Origin: Pseudopelobacter sp964542535
Lineage (GTDB): Bacteria > Desulfobacterota > Desulfuromonadia > Geobacterales > Pseudopelobacteraceae
Assembly: GCA_964542535.1 (NCBI GenBank)
Contig: CAZIUE010000019.1
Location: forward strand, 7,446 to 71,445
Direction: 5' to 3'
DNA: 64,000 nucleotides
Each line of letters opens with the position of its first letter. Positions within the stretch are counted from its first letter, which is position 1. The notes below the pieces were generated by a model. The model did not search any database and had not been told where the DNA came from. It saw only the letters and a program-made list of their open reading frames with translations. This document shows positions 33,142-42,501 of this stretch, in pieces. The translations under genes and the position numbers were made by a program.

Positions 33142-35718
33142 TCATTGATTTTCCTGATCTTTTTTTGTGCGCCTTCTCCGCGGCGCCGGCTTCGGTTCTT
33201 CCGTTGCCGGCTCCGTTGTTGTGTCCGGCGCGGGCGCGCTCTTCTTGGCCGGGGCGCGCCGGCGCGGCTTTTTCGCGGGCGGTTCGGGCTCGGCGGAGAC
33301 GCTCTCGGGAACCGTCTCCGCTGCCGGGACGGCCTGCTGTTCCTCGCCTGCCGCGGGCTTCTTCCTGGCCCGCGGCGCCCTGGTCCGCTTCGGTTTGACG
33401 GGAAGCTCGGGCTCTGCCGGCTGCTCCGCCGTGGTCTCTGGCGTGGCGCTCTCGCCGGCAACAGTTGGCTGCTCTGCGATGCCCTCCTCGGAGAGCGACT
33501 TCGCGGCAACCGCTTCCACGGCTGTTGCATCCTGCGGAGCGGCTGCTTCCGGGACCACCGGTTCGGGGGGGATCTCCACGGTCGTCGACTCCATTGGCTG
33601 CTTTACCTCTGGAGCGGCCTCAGCGGACAGTGGCTCTCCCGCAACCGTTTCCCGTTTGTTCTCCAACTCCGGGGCGGGCTCCGGCGACACTTCCCCGGTG
33701 TCCGCGGGCTGCCGAGCGATGTTCTCCTCCCCGGCTCCCTCCCGGGGCTCACCGGTGGGCGCCGTCTCGTCGGTTTCCGTCGCTCCCGCTTCCTCGGCAG
33801 CCTTGGCTCCCTTGCGGCTGCGCCGGCGCCGGCGCTTCTTGGGAGCCGTGGCGGGTTCCTCCTCATGGGGCTCCACCGATGGCTCGGCAGCCGGTTCCGC
33901 TGCTGACTCGCCGGCAGCCGCGTCTTCTTCGGGCTGTTCGACGCCAGCGGATTCCCCGGGATACTGTTCCGTCGGCACTCCCGTGTCGGCCTGTTCCGTT
34001 GCCGACTCTTCCTCGGTCTGGCCGGGAAGCGCGGCGTCCTCCGCCGCTGTTTTCTTCTTCTTGCGACGGCGTTTGCGCTTCTTGCCCGCCTCGCCGCCGG
34101 TGTTTTCCTGGGACTGCTCTCCCTCCAGGGGGGGCGCGGCGGTCTCGGCCGGAGGTGTGGACGGGAGTTGCTCTCCGTTGTCTCCGTCGTCCCTGGCCGT
34201 CTCTTCGGGGCGCTTCTTCTCCCGTTTGACAACGTCCAGTTCCAGCTGGTTGAGCAGGAAGGATGTCTTTCCCTTGACCGTTACCTGGATGTCGTAGTCA
34301 TTTTCGATCTGGGTCAGCTCCCGCTTCTTGCGGTTGAGCAGGTAGTAGGCCACCTCCAGGGGGAGACCGCCGTGCACTTCGGCCAGGTTCCCCTTGGCAG
34401 CGGCGCCGTGAACCTTGCGCAGAAAGGAGAGGGCCATGGCCTCCACCGACTTGACCTTCCCCCGCCCCTCGCAGTGGGGGCACTCCAGGTGTATGGCGTC
34501 GTTCAGAGTCTTGGCGATGCGCTGGCGGGACATCTCCAGGATGCCGAACTCGGAGATGCGGCCCAGGTTGACCCGTGCCTTGTCCGATTTCAGGGCATGC
34601 TTGAGTGTCTTTTCCACCTCGTGGTTGTGCTTGCGGTCGCGCATGTCGATGAAGTCGATCACGATCAGGCCGCCCAGGTCGCGCAGTCGCAGCTGGCGGG
34701 CCACCTCTTCGGCGGCTTCCATGTTGGTCTTGAAGGCGGTGTCCTCGATGCCTCGCTCGCCGCTGGATTTGCCGGAGTTGACGTCGATGCTGACCAGGGC
34801 CTCGGTCGGCTCGATCACCAGAGAGCCACCGGAGGGGAGCGATACCCGCTTCTCGTAGATCTGGTCGATCTGCTCCTCGATCTGGAAGCGGGAGAAGACC
34901 GGTCGTTTCTCCTTGTGCAATTTGACCAGTTTTTCGCACCCCGGCATGGTCTCGCGGAAAAAGTCCCTGGCCTCGTTGAAAGCCTCCTTGCTGTCCACCA
35001 CCACTTCATCGATGTCGTCGGAGAAGTAATCGCGGATGAAGCGGATGATCAGCCCCTTGTCGCGGTAGATCTCGCCGGCGCCCCGTATCTCGGCGGCGCT
35101 CTTCCTGATCTCTCCGTACAGGGCCAGAAGGTTCTCCATGTCCTTGTGCAATTCCTCGGGGGTGCGGCCCACCGCCTGGGTGCGCACGATGTAGCCGATC
35201 CCCTCGGGGATGCTCATCCCGGCCATGATCTCCTTCAGCTGTTTGCGCACGCTCTCCTGTTCCACCTTGCGGGAGATGCCGCTGGAGTCGCTCCCCGGCA
35301 TGAGCACCATGTAGCGCCCCGGCAGGGAGAGGTAGCTGGTCAGGGCCGAGCCCTTGTTGTCCCGCTCGTCCTTTTCCACCTGCACCACCAGCTCCTGGCC
35401 GCGACGCAGCACCTCCTGGATGCGGGGGCGGCGCTTGCGCTGCTCCTCGGGCACGTCGTCGCGCCACTGCCAGAAGTCGGGGTGCAGTTCGCCCATCTGC
35501 AGGAAGCCCGGCTTGGGGCGGCCGATGTCCACGAAGGCGGCCTGCAGTCCCGGCTCCACGCGCAGCACGACCCCCTTGTAGATATTGCCCTTGGTCTGCT
35601 CTTTGCCGGTTATCTCTATATTAAGTTCCATCAGTCTGCCGTCGTGCACGATGGCCACACGGGCCTCTTCGGGGTGCATGACGTTGATCAGCATCTTTTT
35701 GCTCACGGCCTTGCTCAT
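33142..35718 (-). CDS. rng: Ribonuclease E/G with long basic, low-complexity C-terminal tail
   Basis: An 858-residue endoribonuclease of the RNase E/G family. The catalytic half (residues about 1-500) has an S1 domain (GNIYKGVVLRVEPGLQAAFVDIG). It also has the metal-binding DVNSGKSSGERG and IVIDFIDMRDRKH, and the zinc-link motif CPHCEGRGKV. The remaining 350 residues are Ala/Pro/Glu-rich with repeated basic blocks (KKRKRRRKKKK, KKRRRRRSRKGAK, KKPRRRAPAKKS, PAPRRRRTKKD). They are probably disordered and RNA- or partner-binding, as in RNase E scaffolds. The size is closer to RNase E, but the tail has no recognisable degradosome motifs. Start ATG 35718 has AAGGGA upstream. Confidence 0.9.
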   Translation of the reverse strand: MSKAVSKKMLINVMHPEEARVAIVHDGRLMELNIEITGKEQTKGNIYKGVVLRVEPGLQAAFVDIGRPKPGFLQMGELHPDFWQWRDDVPEEQRKRRPRIQEVLRRGQELVVQVEKDERDNKGSALTSYLSLPGRYMVLMPGSDSSGISRKVEQESVRKQLKEIMAGMSIPEGIGYIVRTQAVGRTPEELHKDMENLLALYGEIRKSAAEIRGAGEIYRDKGLIIRFIRDYFSDDIDEVVVDSKEAFNEARDFFRETMPGCEKLVKLHKEKRPVFSRFQIEEQIDQIYEKRVSLPSGGSLVIEPTEALVSIDVNSGKSSGERGIEDTAFKTNMEAAEEVARQLRLRDLGGLIVIDFIDMRDRKHNHEVEKTLKHALKSDKARVNLGRISEFGILEMSRQRIAKTLNDAIHLECPHCEGRGKVKSVEAMALSFLRKVHGAAAKGNLAEVHGGLPLEVAYYLLNRKKRELTQIENDYDIQVTVKGKTSFLLNQLELDVVKREKKRPEETARDDGDNGEQLPSTPPAETAAPPLEGEQSQENTGGEAGKKRKRRRKKKKTAAEDAALPGQTEEESATEQADTGVPTEQYPGESAGVEQPEEDAAAGESAAEPAAEPSVEPHEEEPATAPKKRRRRRSRKGAKAAEEAGATETDETAPTGEPREGAGEENIARQPADTGEVSPEPAPELENKRETVAGEPLSAEAAPEVKQPMESTTVEIPPEPVVPEAAAPQDATAVEAVAAKSLSEEGIAEQPTVAGESATPETTAEQPAEPELPVKPKRTRAPRARKKPAAGEEQQAVPAAETVPESVSAEPEPPAKKPRRRAPAKKSAPAPDTTTEPATEEPKPAPRRRRTKKDQENQ

Positions 35719-35775
35719 TGTTGTGTCGATCCCTTTCACATGAGGCGCGCTCATACGACTATTAAAAAATGATGA

Positions 35776-35803
35776 ATTATAGAGTTTTTTGGGCTGAAAG
35801 CAA
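35776..35803 (-). promoter_or_regulatory. Sigma-70-like promoter for the RNase E/G gene
   Basis: On the minus strand a perfect -10 TATAAT (35781-35776) has TTGCTT 16 bp upstream (35803-35798). It lies about 60 bp before the ATG in a short AT-rich stretch. Confidence 0.6.
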
Positions 35804-35907
35804 AGGAAAAGGAAGAAAAACTGAAAATTGCCCCTGGTTGCGGCACAGCTGCCCTGTTTCTTTCAGGCTCTCCGGTCGTCCGACATTAACGGTTTCAGGA
35901 CAATGTT

Positions 35908-35935
35908 TTGACTCGCCGGAGCTGTGGGGTAGAGT
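35908..35935 (+). promoter_or_regulatory. Sigma-70-like promoter for the signalling island
   Basis: -35 TTGACT (35908-35913), 16-bp spacer and -10 TAGAGT (35930-35935) lie about 65 bp before the first kinase start. Confidence 0.45.
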
Positions 35936-36001
35936 TGGAGAGTGACGTGGCGTGTTCCGGGCCGGGAAGCGCAGCTGGTAGCCGGACTCTGGAGGTGGGC
36001 T

Positions 36002-37429
36002 ATGCAGAACGACAAGGGGCGGACGGATATTGTGGTGGTAGGTGAGTGCGGAGGGGACGTGGCAACCCTGCTGGCGGAGCATGGCCGCGACCTGACCGAG
36101 GTCGCCGACTGGCGCCAGGCCCTGCCCCCGGCCGGTGACAGGGGAGAGGGCTGCGTGCTCATGAGCCGCGCCTGCCTGGAACGGTTGACGCGGGAGCTGA
36201 GCGACGGGCTTGCGGAGGAGAACCGGCGCCTGCGGGAGGAGAACGAACACAGCCGGCAAGTGGAGGCGGCATTGCGCGAGGAGGACGAGCAGCTGTGCAA
36301 CATCCTGCTGGCCTATCCCATCCCCCAGTTCGTCATCGACGGGAACCACCGGGTGGTCTACTGGAACCGTGCCCTGGAGGCGTGCAGCGGCCTAAAATCC
36401 TGCGACCTGGTGGGAACGGACCGGCACTGGAGCGCCTTCTACCGCTCCCAACGCCCCTGTCTGGCCGATATCCTGGTGGACGACGCCGAGGAACGGATGG
36501 CGTGCCTGTACGGCGACCGGGTCACCCGGTCGCGGCTTTTGCCCGACTGCTACGAGTGCAGCGACTTTTTCCCCGATCTGGGCGAGGGGGGCGCTTGGCT
36601 GCACTTCATTACGGTCAAGATGAAGGATGTGAACGGCGTCACCATCGGCGCCATCGAGACGCTGAACGATATCACCGACCGTAAACGCGCCGAACAGGAG
36701 CTGCTGAAGGCCTACGACGAGCTGGACGAGCGGGTCAAAGCCCGCACCCGTGATCTGGAGGCAGCCAACCGGGAACTGGAATCCTTCGCCTATTCGGTGT
36801 CCCATGACCTGCGTCAGCCGCTGCGGGCCATCGACGGCTTCAGCCAGGCCCTGCTGGAGGAATACAACGACAGGCTGGATGACGACGGCAGGGAGTACCT
36901 GGGCCGGCTGCGCGCGGGGAGCCAGCGTATGGGGGTTCTGATCGACAATATCCTGCGCCTGTCGCGCCTGTCGCGGGAAGAGATGCACTACCAGACCGTG
37001 GACCTGAGCGCCATTGCCGGCGAGATCGCGGAAGAACTTCGGGCGGCCGAGCCGGGGCGCCAGGGAGAGTTCGTCATTGCCCCCGCTCTTACGGTCCATG
37101 GCGACCCGGCCCTGCTCCGGATCGCCCTGCAGAACCTGCTGGCCAATGCCTGGAAATTCACCTCCCGGAAGGAGCAGGCGCGCATCGAATTCGGCGCGCG
37201 GGAGCAGGATGGGGAGCGGGTGTTCCACGTCAGCGACAACGGGGCCGGTTTCGACATGGCCTACGGTGACAAGCTGTTCGGCGTTTTCCAGCGGCTGCAC
37301 GGCGCCAAGGAGTTTCCCGGCACCGGCATCGGGCTGGCCATCGTGCAGCGGGTCATTCATCGCCACGGCGGCCGGGTCTGGGCCGAGGCGGAGCCGGGCA
37401 GGGGCGCCAGCTTCTTTTTCATTGTGTAA
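36002..37429 (+). CDS. Soluble PAS-domain sensor histidine kinase
   Basis: A 475-residue kinase without membrane segments. A coiled coil (residues about 65-95) precedes one PAS domain (about 96-228), which contains a Cys-bearing segment (LLPDCYECSDFF). Next come a second coiled coil, the HisKA phospho-acceptor His 268 in SVSHDLRQPLRAIDGF, and an ATPase domain with N-box NLLANAWKF, G1 DNGAGFDM and G2 GTGIGLAIVQRV. GGAGGTG precedes ATG 36002. The kinase subtype and the short Rcp1-like regulator that follows resemble phytochrome-type kinase/regulator pairs, though there is no phytochrome domain. The signal is unknown. Confidence 0.88.
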   Translation: MQNDKGRTDIVVVGECGGDVATLLAEHGRDLTEVADWRQALPPAGDRGEGCVLMSRACLERLTRELSDGLAEENRRLREENEHSRQVEAALREEDEQLCNILLAYPIPQFVIDGNHRVVYWNRALEACSGLKSCDLVGTDRHWSAFYRSQRPCLADILVDDAEERMACLYGDRVTRSRLLPDCYECSDFFPDLGEGGAWLHFITVKMKDVNGVTIGAIETLNDITDRKRAEQELLKAYDELDERVKARTRDLEAANRELESFAYSVSHDLRQPLRAIDGFSQALLEEYNDRLDDDGREYLGRLRAGSQRMGVLIDNILRLSRLSREEMHYQTVDLSAIAGEIAEELRAAEPGRQGEFVIAPALTVHGDPALLRIALQNLLANAWKFTSRKEQARIEFGAREQDGERVFHVSDNGAGFDMAYGDKLFGVFQRLHGAKEFPGTGIGLAIVQRVIHRHGGRVWAEAEPGRGASFFFIV

Positions 37430-37542
37430 CGATTCGAACGCGGGAATACGGACGTGCCGGGCGCAATTTTGCGGGTACACTACTCTACTCTAGGTGGAAA
37501 TCCGGGGCTGATTCGGTGACGAAGCAGCCGGGGAGGGGTGTG

Positions 37543-37980
37543 ATGGAACATCAGAAGGTCATACTGCTGGTGGAGGACAACCCTGATGACGAGATGCTCG
37601 CCATGCGCGCACTCAAGAAGAGCAACATCGCCAACTCGATCGTCGTGGCCCGGGACGGGGTGGAGGCTCTGGATTATCTCTTCGGTACCGGCGGTTACGA
37701 GGGGCGAGACACGAGCGTGCTGCCCCAGATCGTGCTCCTGGACCTGAAACTCCCCAAGGTGGACGGACTGGAGGTGCTACGGCGCATCCGTGCCGACAGT
37801 CGCACCAGACGGCTTCCCGTGGCGGTATTGACCTCGTCCAAGGAGGAGCGGGACGTTATCTCCAGCTATGACCTGGGGGCCAACAGCTATATCCGCAAAC
37901 CGGTGGATTTCGACCAGTTTGCCGAATCCATCAAGCAACTGGGGATGTACTGGCTGGTGCTCAACGAACCACCCCCCTGA
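37543..37980 (+). CDS. Single-domain response regulator (Rcp1-like)
   Basis: A 145-residue receiver domain with no output domain. The acidic pocket is VEDNPDD, the phospho-acceptor is Asp 67 in LLDLKLPKVDGLEV, and the conserved Thr/Lys are in LTSSKEERD and YIRKPVDFDQF. An insertion after helix 2 (YLFGTGGYEGRD) is characteristic of the Rcp1 group, which pairs with PAS or phytochrome kinases. GGGAGGGG precedes ATG 37543. It most likely takes phosphate from the kinase just upstream; any output partner is unknown. Confidence 0.9.
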   Translation: MEHQKVILLVEDNPDDEMLAMRALKKSNIANSIVVARDGVEALDYLFGTGGYEGRDTSVLPQIVLLDLKLPKVDGLEVLRRIRADSRTRRLPVAVLTSSKEERDVISSYDLGANSYIRKPVDFDQFAESIKQLGMYWLVLNEPPP

Positions 37981-38163
37981 GCCCTGGCGAGCGGACCGTT
38001 CCCGTTCCCCTGAATGCGCGACGCCTCAGGGATTCGGGGATGCGTTCCCCTTTCGCCGGGAGAGGCTGCCAGGACGGGGGGCGGCTCACCAGTCCGGCCG
38101 GAGGGGTGGAGTAGTGGCGAGACAATGGGCTGGAGGCCGGGTGGTGTAGCAGGAGGCGTTTCC

Positions 38164-39591
38164 ATGGAGAAGAAGAACCGGCTCAGGGTCCTGATCGCCG
38201 AAGACAACGAGGACGATGCCGCGCTCGTGGCGTTGAGCCTGCGGCGTTCCGGGTATGAGCTGACCTTCGAGCGTGTCGATACCCCCGAAGGGATGAACGA
38301 GGCGCTCGGCCGCCGGACCTGGGATATCGTCCTGGTTGATTACCGCATTCCCGGTTTCGGCGGACTGGATGCCCTCAGGATCGTGCAGCGGAGGAACCTG
38401 GACATACCGGTCATCCTGGTGTCGGGGGTCATTCTCGAGGAGGTGGCCATCGAGGCCATGCGCCAGGGGGCCTGCGACTGCATCAAAAAGGACCACCTCG
38501 AACGTCTGGCGCCGGCCGTGGAGCGGGAGCTGGCCGCGGCGGAGGAGCGGCGGGAGCGGCGCCAGGCCGAGCTGGCTCTGCGGGAGAGCGAGGAACAGTT
38601 CCGGGTCCTGGCCGAGACCTCGCCGGCGGCGATCATCCTCTTCCAGGGGGAGGAGATCGTGTACGTCAACCCCGCGGCCGAGCGGCTGACCGGCTATACG
38701 GAGGAAGAACTTCTGGCCATGAACCGCGGCGCATGGATCCCCGACGATTTCAGGGGGCTGGCGCGGGAACGGGAACCGGAACAGCGCCAGCAGGAACTCC
38801 CTTCGCCGCTGGAGAGTGAGCTAAGGTACCTGACCAGGAGCGGCGAAGAACGTTGGGCTCTGTTCTCCTCCGGCCGCATCGACTACAAGGGCCGGCCGGC
38901 CGGCATCGCCACCATTTTCGATATCACCGGGCGCAAGCGGGCCGAGGAGCAGCTGCGGGATTCGCTGCGCGAGAAAGAGATACTCCTCCACGAGATCCAT
39001 CACCGGGTCAAGAACAACCTGCAGATCGTCTCCACGCTGCTGGATCTGCAGTCCGACTACATCGAGGACGAGCAGGCGCTGCGGTATTTCCGGGAAAGCC
39101 AGGACCGGATCAACTCCATGGCTTTGGTGCACGAGGCCCTGTACCGCTCCCGGGACCTGGCCAGGATCGACTTCGCCGTCTACCTGGAAGGGCTGACCGA
39201 CCATCTGTGTAAATCCTACGTGGCCGATGCGGCGCGGGTTACCCTGGAATGCGCCATCGACGCACTGTCCCTGGACATCGATGAGGCGGTTCCCTGCGGA
39301 CTGATCGTTAACGAGCTGGTATCCAACTGCCTCAAACACGCCTTTCCCCAGGGAAGGGAGGGGCGGATTCTGGTTCAGTGCCGCCGCGACGGAGACGGTC
39401 TGATCCGGCTGTCCGTTTCGGACAACGGCGTAGGGTTGCCTGCCGGGCTTGACCTGGCCGCCGCCAGGACCCTGGGGTTACAGCTGGTGACCATGCTGGT
39501 CAGGCAACTGCGGGGAACACTGCTGATGGAGCGCCGGCCTGCCGGTGGAACGAAAATTACCCTCAGCTTCCGGGGTGGTGCGCACGGATGA
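38164..39591 (+). CDS. Receiver-PAS-HisKA_2 sensor kinase
   Basis: A 475-residue soluble protein: receiver domain (residues 1-125, acceptor Asp 59 in VLVDYRIPGF), PAS (about 145-265), then a HisKA_2 / HATPase_c2-type kinase. The H-box is EIHHRVKNNLQIVSTLLDLQ, and the ATPase has PCGLIVNELVSNCLKHAF and SDNGVGLP. Such kinases often act on atypical or anti-sigma outputs (general knowledge). GGAGG precedes ATG 38164. The catalytic half closely resembles the next kinase. Being headed by a receiver, it could itself be a target of the upstream kinase. Confidence 0.88.
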   Translation: MEKKNRLRVLIAEDNEDDAALVALSLRRSGYELTFERVDTPEGMNEALGRRTWDIVLVDYRIPGFGGLDALRIVQRRNLDIPVILVSGVILEEVAIEAMRQGACDCIKKDHLERLAPAVERELAAAEERRERRQAELALRESEEQFRVLAETSPAAIILFQGEEIVYVNPAAERLTGYTEEELLAMNRGAWIPDDFRGLAREREPEQRQQELPSPLESELRYLTRSGEERWALFSSGRIDYKGRPAGIATIFDITGRKRAEEQLRDSLREKEILLHEIHHRVKNNLQIVSTLLDLQSDYIEDEQALRYFRESQDRINSMALVHEALYRSRDLARIDFAVYLEGLTDHLCKSYVADAARVTLECAIDALSLDIDEAVPCGLIVNELVSNCLKHAFPQGREGRILVQCRRDGDGLIRLSVSDNGVGLPAGLDLAAARTLGLQLVTMLVRQLRGTLLMERRPAGGTKITLSFRGGAHG

Positions 39592-39655
39592 ACCGATGCG
39601 CTACCCGGGGGATAACGTCCGCGCACGGGGGATCGGGGATCGGGATGGGGAGATC

Positions 39656-42382
39656 ATGAGGGAGGAAAACGGCCTGGAGCGGATCGACCCCCTGGCTGCC
39701 GCGCGCCGGGCCCGGCAGGGAGAGGGCGGCGCTTGTCCGGACCGGGACGGCAACGACGTTGTGGAGAAGCTGACGCGCGAGCTGGGGCTGCTCATGGAAC
39801 GCCTGGAATCGGAGCGTGACTGCCGAATCCGGGCGGAAGCCGAGCTGAAGGAGTGCCGGGAGGCCCATCGCCGCCTGAAGGCCAACATCCCCGGCATGGT
39901 CTACCGCTTCGCGCTGCATCCCGACGGCAGTTTTTCCTTTCCCGAGGTGGACGGCGCGTCGCGGGACCTGTTCGGCATCGAACCGGACAGGCTGATGGCC
40001 GATGCCGGCCTGCTGATGGGGCTGATCCATCCCGACGATCGTGGAAAATTTTTCGCTTCGGTCAAGGCGTCGGCCCGGACGCTCACGCCCTGGCGGGAGG
40101 AACTCCGGCACCTGGTGAACGGAGAGCTGCGCTGGTATGACTGCATGTCGCGACCGGAGCGTCACCTGAACGGCGATATTGTCTGGGACGGCATCATCCT
40201 GGACATTACCCCCCGCAGGCGCGCGGAACAGGCGCTCAACCGCTCCGAACGGAACTACCGCGTCATCTTCGAGAACGCGCCCCTGGGCATCTTTCGCTCC
40301 ACTCCCGACGGTAGGCTCCTGAACGTCAATGGTGCCCTGGCGCGCCTCCTGAAGTACGGCTCTCCCGGGGAGATGATCGAGCTGGTGAACTGCTCCGGCA
40401 TGGCCGACACGGTGTACGAGGAGCCATCCCGCTGTCGGGACCAGGTGGAGAGCGTGGTGCGGCACGGCGGATGGCGGATCTTCGAGGAGCGCTTCCGGTG
40501 CAGGGACGGCAGCATCATCACCAGCACCTTCCACCTGCGCGCCGTTCCCCGCCGGGATGGGGAAGCTCCCGAGCTGGAGGGGTTTGTCGAGGATGTGACC
40601 GAACGCAAACGGGCGGAAGAACGGTTGAACGCGCAGGTTCATTTTCTCCAGCAGCTGCTGGACAGTATCCCCCTGCCGGTGTTCTACAAGGGGACGGATG
40701 GCAGGTATCTGGGGTGCAACTCGGCCTTCGAGACGTACTGTGGCTATTCCCGGGAGCGCATCGTGGGCGCCACCGTCCATGAGCTGGTGCCGCGGGAATG
40801 TGCGCGGGTCTACCAGCAGGCTGATACCGCCCTGTTCGAGGCCCCCGGGGTTCAGGAGTATGAGACCGAGTTCCTGGACCGGCAGGGGACCCAACGGTAC
40901 GTGATCTTCAACAAGGCCACCTTCGTTAATCCGGACAACCGGGTGGCCGGCCTGGTGGGGGCCATCACGGACATCACCGAACGCAAGCGGGCTGAACAGG
41001 AGCTCCTGCTGAGCAATGACGTTTTGCGCGCCATCATCCAGGCGGCTCCCACGGCGATCATCGGTCTGGACCGGGAGGGGCGGGTGCGTCACGTCTGGAA
41101 TCCGGGGGCGGAGCGGATGCTGGGCTGGAGTTCGGAAGAGGTCATGGGCAGACCGTTTCCCGGCGCTGAACCGGAGGGGATGGAAAGCCTCAGCGCTTTG
41201 GCCGGCGGAGACGGGCACGGGGCCGGGAGCGAGCTCCGGCTCCGGCGCCGGGACGGCTCCTGCCTGGACTGCTGCGTCTATGCCTCACCGTTGCACGGCG
41301 CCGAGGGACAGGTGGCGGGCAGTATCGCCGTCCTGGTTGATGTCACCGAGCGCAGGCAGGTGGAGGAGTCGCTGCGTCTGGCCAATCTGATCGTGGAGAA
41401 CAGTCCGGCGGTGCTGTTCCGCTGGCGGGTAGCCGAGGGGTGGCCGGTGGAGCTGGTATCCCGCAATGTCATCCGTTTCGGTTATACGCCGGACGAACTT
41501 ACCTCCGGTGTTGTCCCGTTCTCGTCACTGGTGTATCCCGACGACCTGGAGCGGGTCGCGGCCGAGGTGGCCGAGTTCTCCCGTCGAGGCGTGGATCGCT
41601 TTCAGCAGGAGTACCGCATCGTCACCAAGGAGGGGGATGTGCGCTGGATCGACGACCGTACGGCGATGGAACGGGACGACCAGGGAGGAGTCAGCCACTT
41701 TCAGGGGGTGGTGATGGACATCACCGAGCGCAAGCAGGCCGAGGAGATGATCCGCTCCGCCCTGGCGGAAAAGGTGGTTCTGCTGAAGGAAATTCATCAC
41801 CGGGTCAAGAACAACCTGCAGATCATCTCCACCCTCCTGGATCTGCAAGCCGAATCTCTGCGGGATGAGGGGGCGTTGCGGGCCTTCCGGGAGAGCCAGG
41901 ACCGCATCAGGGCCATGGCCCTGGTTCACGAAAAGCTCTACCGGACCGAAAACCTCTCCTCCATCGATTTTGCGGGCTACATCGAGAGCCTGACCACCCA
42001 TCTCTATAACAGCTACGCCATCGACCCGGAACGGGTCTCCCTCTCCATCGATGCGGGCGACGTCCGTCTGGGGATCGACCAGGCCATTCCCTGCGGCCTG
42101 ATTATCAACGAGCTGGTTTCAAACGCCCTCAAGTATGCCTTTCCCGGCGATTCGGTGGGCGGCATCATCGTCAGGTTCCAAGGGGGGGGCGGTGGACCGG
42201 TTTTGTTGACGGTTGCCGACAGCGGCGTGGGGTTGCCGGACGGACTGGATTTCCGTTCCGGCGAGACCCTGGGACTGCAGCTGGTCAGGATGCTGGTCAA
42301 ACAGCTCAGGGGCGAGGTTGCCCTGGACAACTCCCGAGGCGCCTGCTTCGAGATTCGTTTTCCGGAGAGATGCATGGGGTGA
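39656..42382 (+). CDS. Multi-PAS HisKA_2 sensor kinase
   Basis: A 908-residue cytoplasmic kinase with five successive PAS domains (roughly residues 75-195, 198-320, 330-450, 455-570 and 575-690). A HisKA_2 H-box (EIHHRVKNNLQIISTLLDL) and an ATPase domain ending in LGLQLVRMLVKQLRG follow. No membrane segment is seen. I chose ATG 39656 because GGGGAG precedes it; upstream in-frame starts at 39545 and 39596 overlap or abut the previous gene with poorer sites. The catalytic third is near-identical in motif order to the preceding gene, which suggests duplication followed by a change of sensor modules. Confidence 0.87.
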   Translation: MREENGLERIDPLAAARRARQGEGGACPDRDGNDVVEKLTRELGLLMERLESERDCRIRAEAELKECREAHRRLKANIPGMVYRFALHPDGSFSFPEVDGASRDLFGIEPDRLMADAGLLMGLIHPDDRGKFFASVKASARTLTPWREELRHLVNGELRWYDCMSRPERHLNGDIVWDGIILDITPRRRAEQALNRSERNYRVIFENAPLGIFRSTPDGRLLNVNGALARLLKYGSPGEMIELVNCSGMADTVYEEPSRCRDQVESVVRHGGWRIFEERFRCRDGSIITSTFHLRAVPRRDGEAPELEGFVEDVTERKRAEERLNAQVHFLQQLLDSIPLPVFYKGTDGRYLGCNSAFETYCGYSRERIVGATVHELVPRECARVYQQADTALFEAPGVQEYETEFLDRQGTQRYVIFNKATFVNPDNRVAGLVGAITDITERKRAEQELLLSNDVLRAIIQAAPTAIIGLDREGRVRHVWNPGAERMLGWSSEEVMGRPFPGAEPEGMESLSALAGGDGHGAGSELRLRRRDGSCLDCCVYASPLHGAEGQVAGSIAVLVDVTERRQVEESLRLANLIVENSPAVLFRWRVAEGWPVELVSRNVIRFGYTPDELTSGVVPFSSLVYPDDLERVAAEVAEFSRRGVDRFQQEYRIVTKEGDVRWIDDRTAMERDDQGGVSHFQGVVMDITERKQAEEMIRSALAEKVVLLKEIHHRVKNNLQIISTLLDLQAESLRDEGALRAFRESQDRIRAMALVHEKLYRTENLSSIDFAGYIESLTTHLYNSYAIDPERVSLSIDAGDVRLGIDQAIPCGLIINELVSNALKYAFPGDSVGGIIVRFQGGGGGPVLLTVADSGVGLPDGLDFRSGETLGLQLVRMLVKQLRGEVALDNSRGACFEIRFPERCMG

Positions 42383-42501
42383 CGGTTGTTTCGGGAGCGA
42401 TGCCCCGATGCCGGTTGCGTGCCCGTACCGGGTAGTTGGTTTGCCGTTCATGTCTGTTCTGGAATGGAAAGGCGCCCCGAGGGGGGTGGAGGGGGGAGAG
42501 G

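Noticed and set aside
33167..34297. Plus-strand Ser/Ala-rich frame opposite the RNase tail
   Set aside because: Mirror of the low-complexity tail, and no ribosome site.
34168..35772. 534-codon plus-strand frame opposite the RNase E/G gene
   Set aside because: Antisense shadow; no family motifs, while the minus strand carries full RNase E/G motifs.
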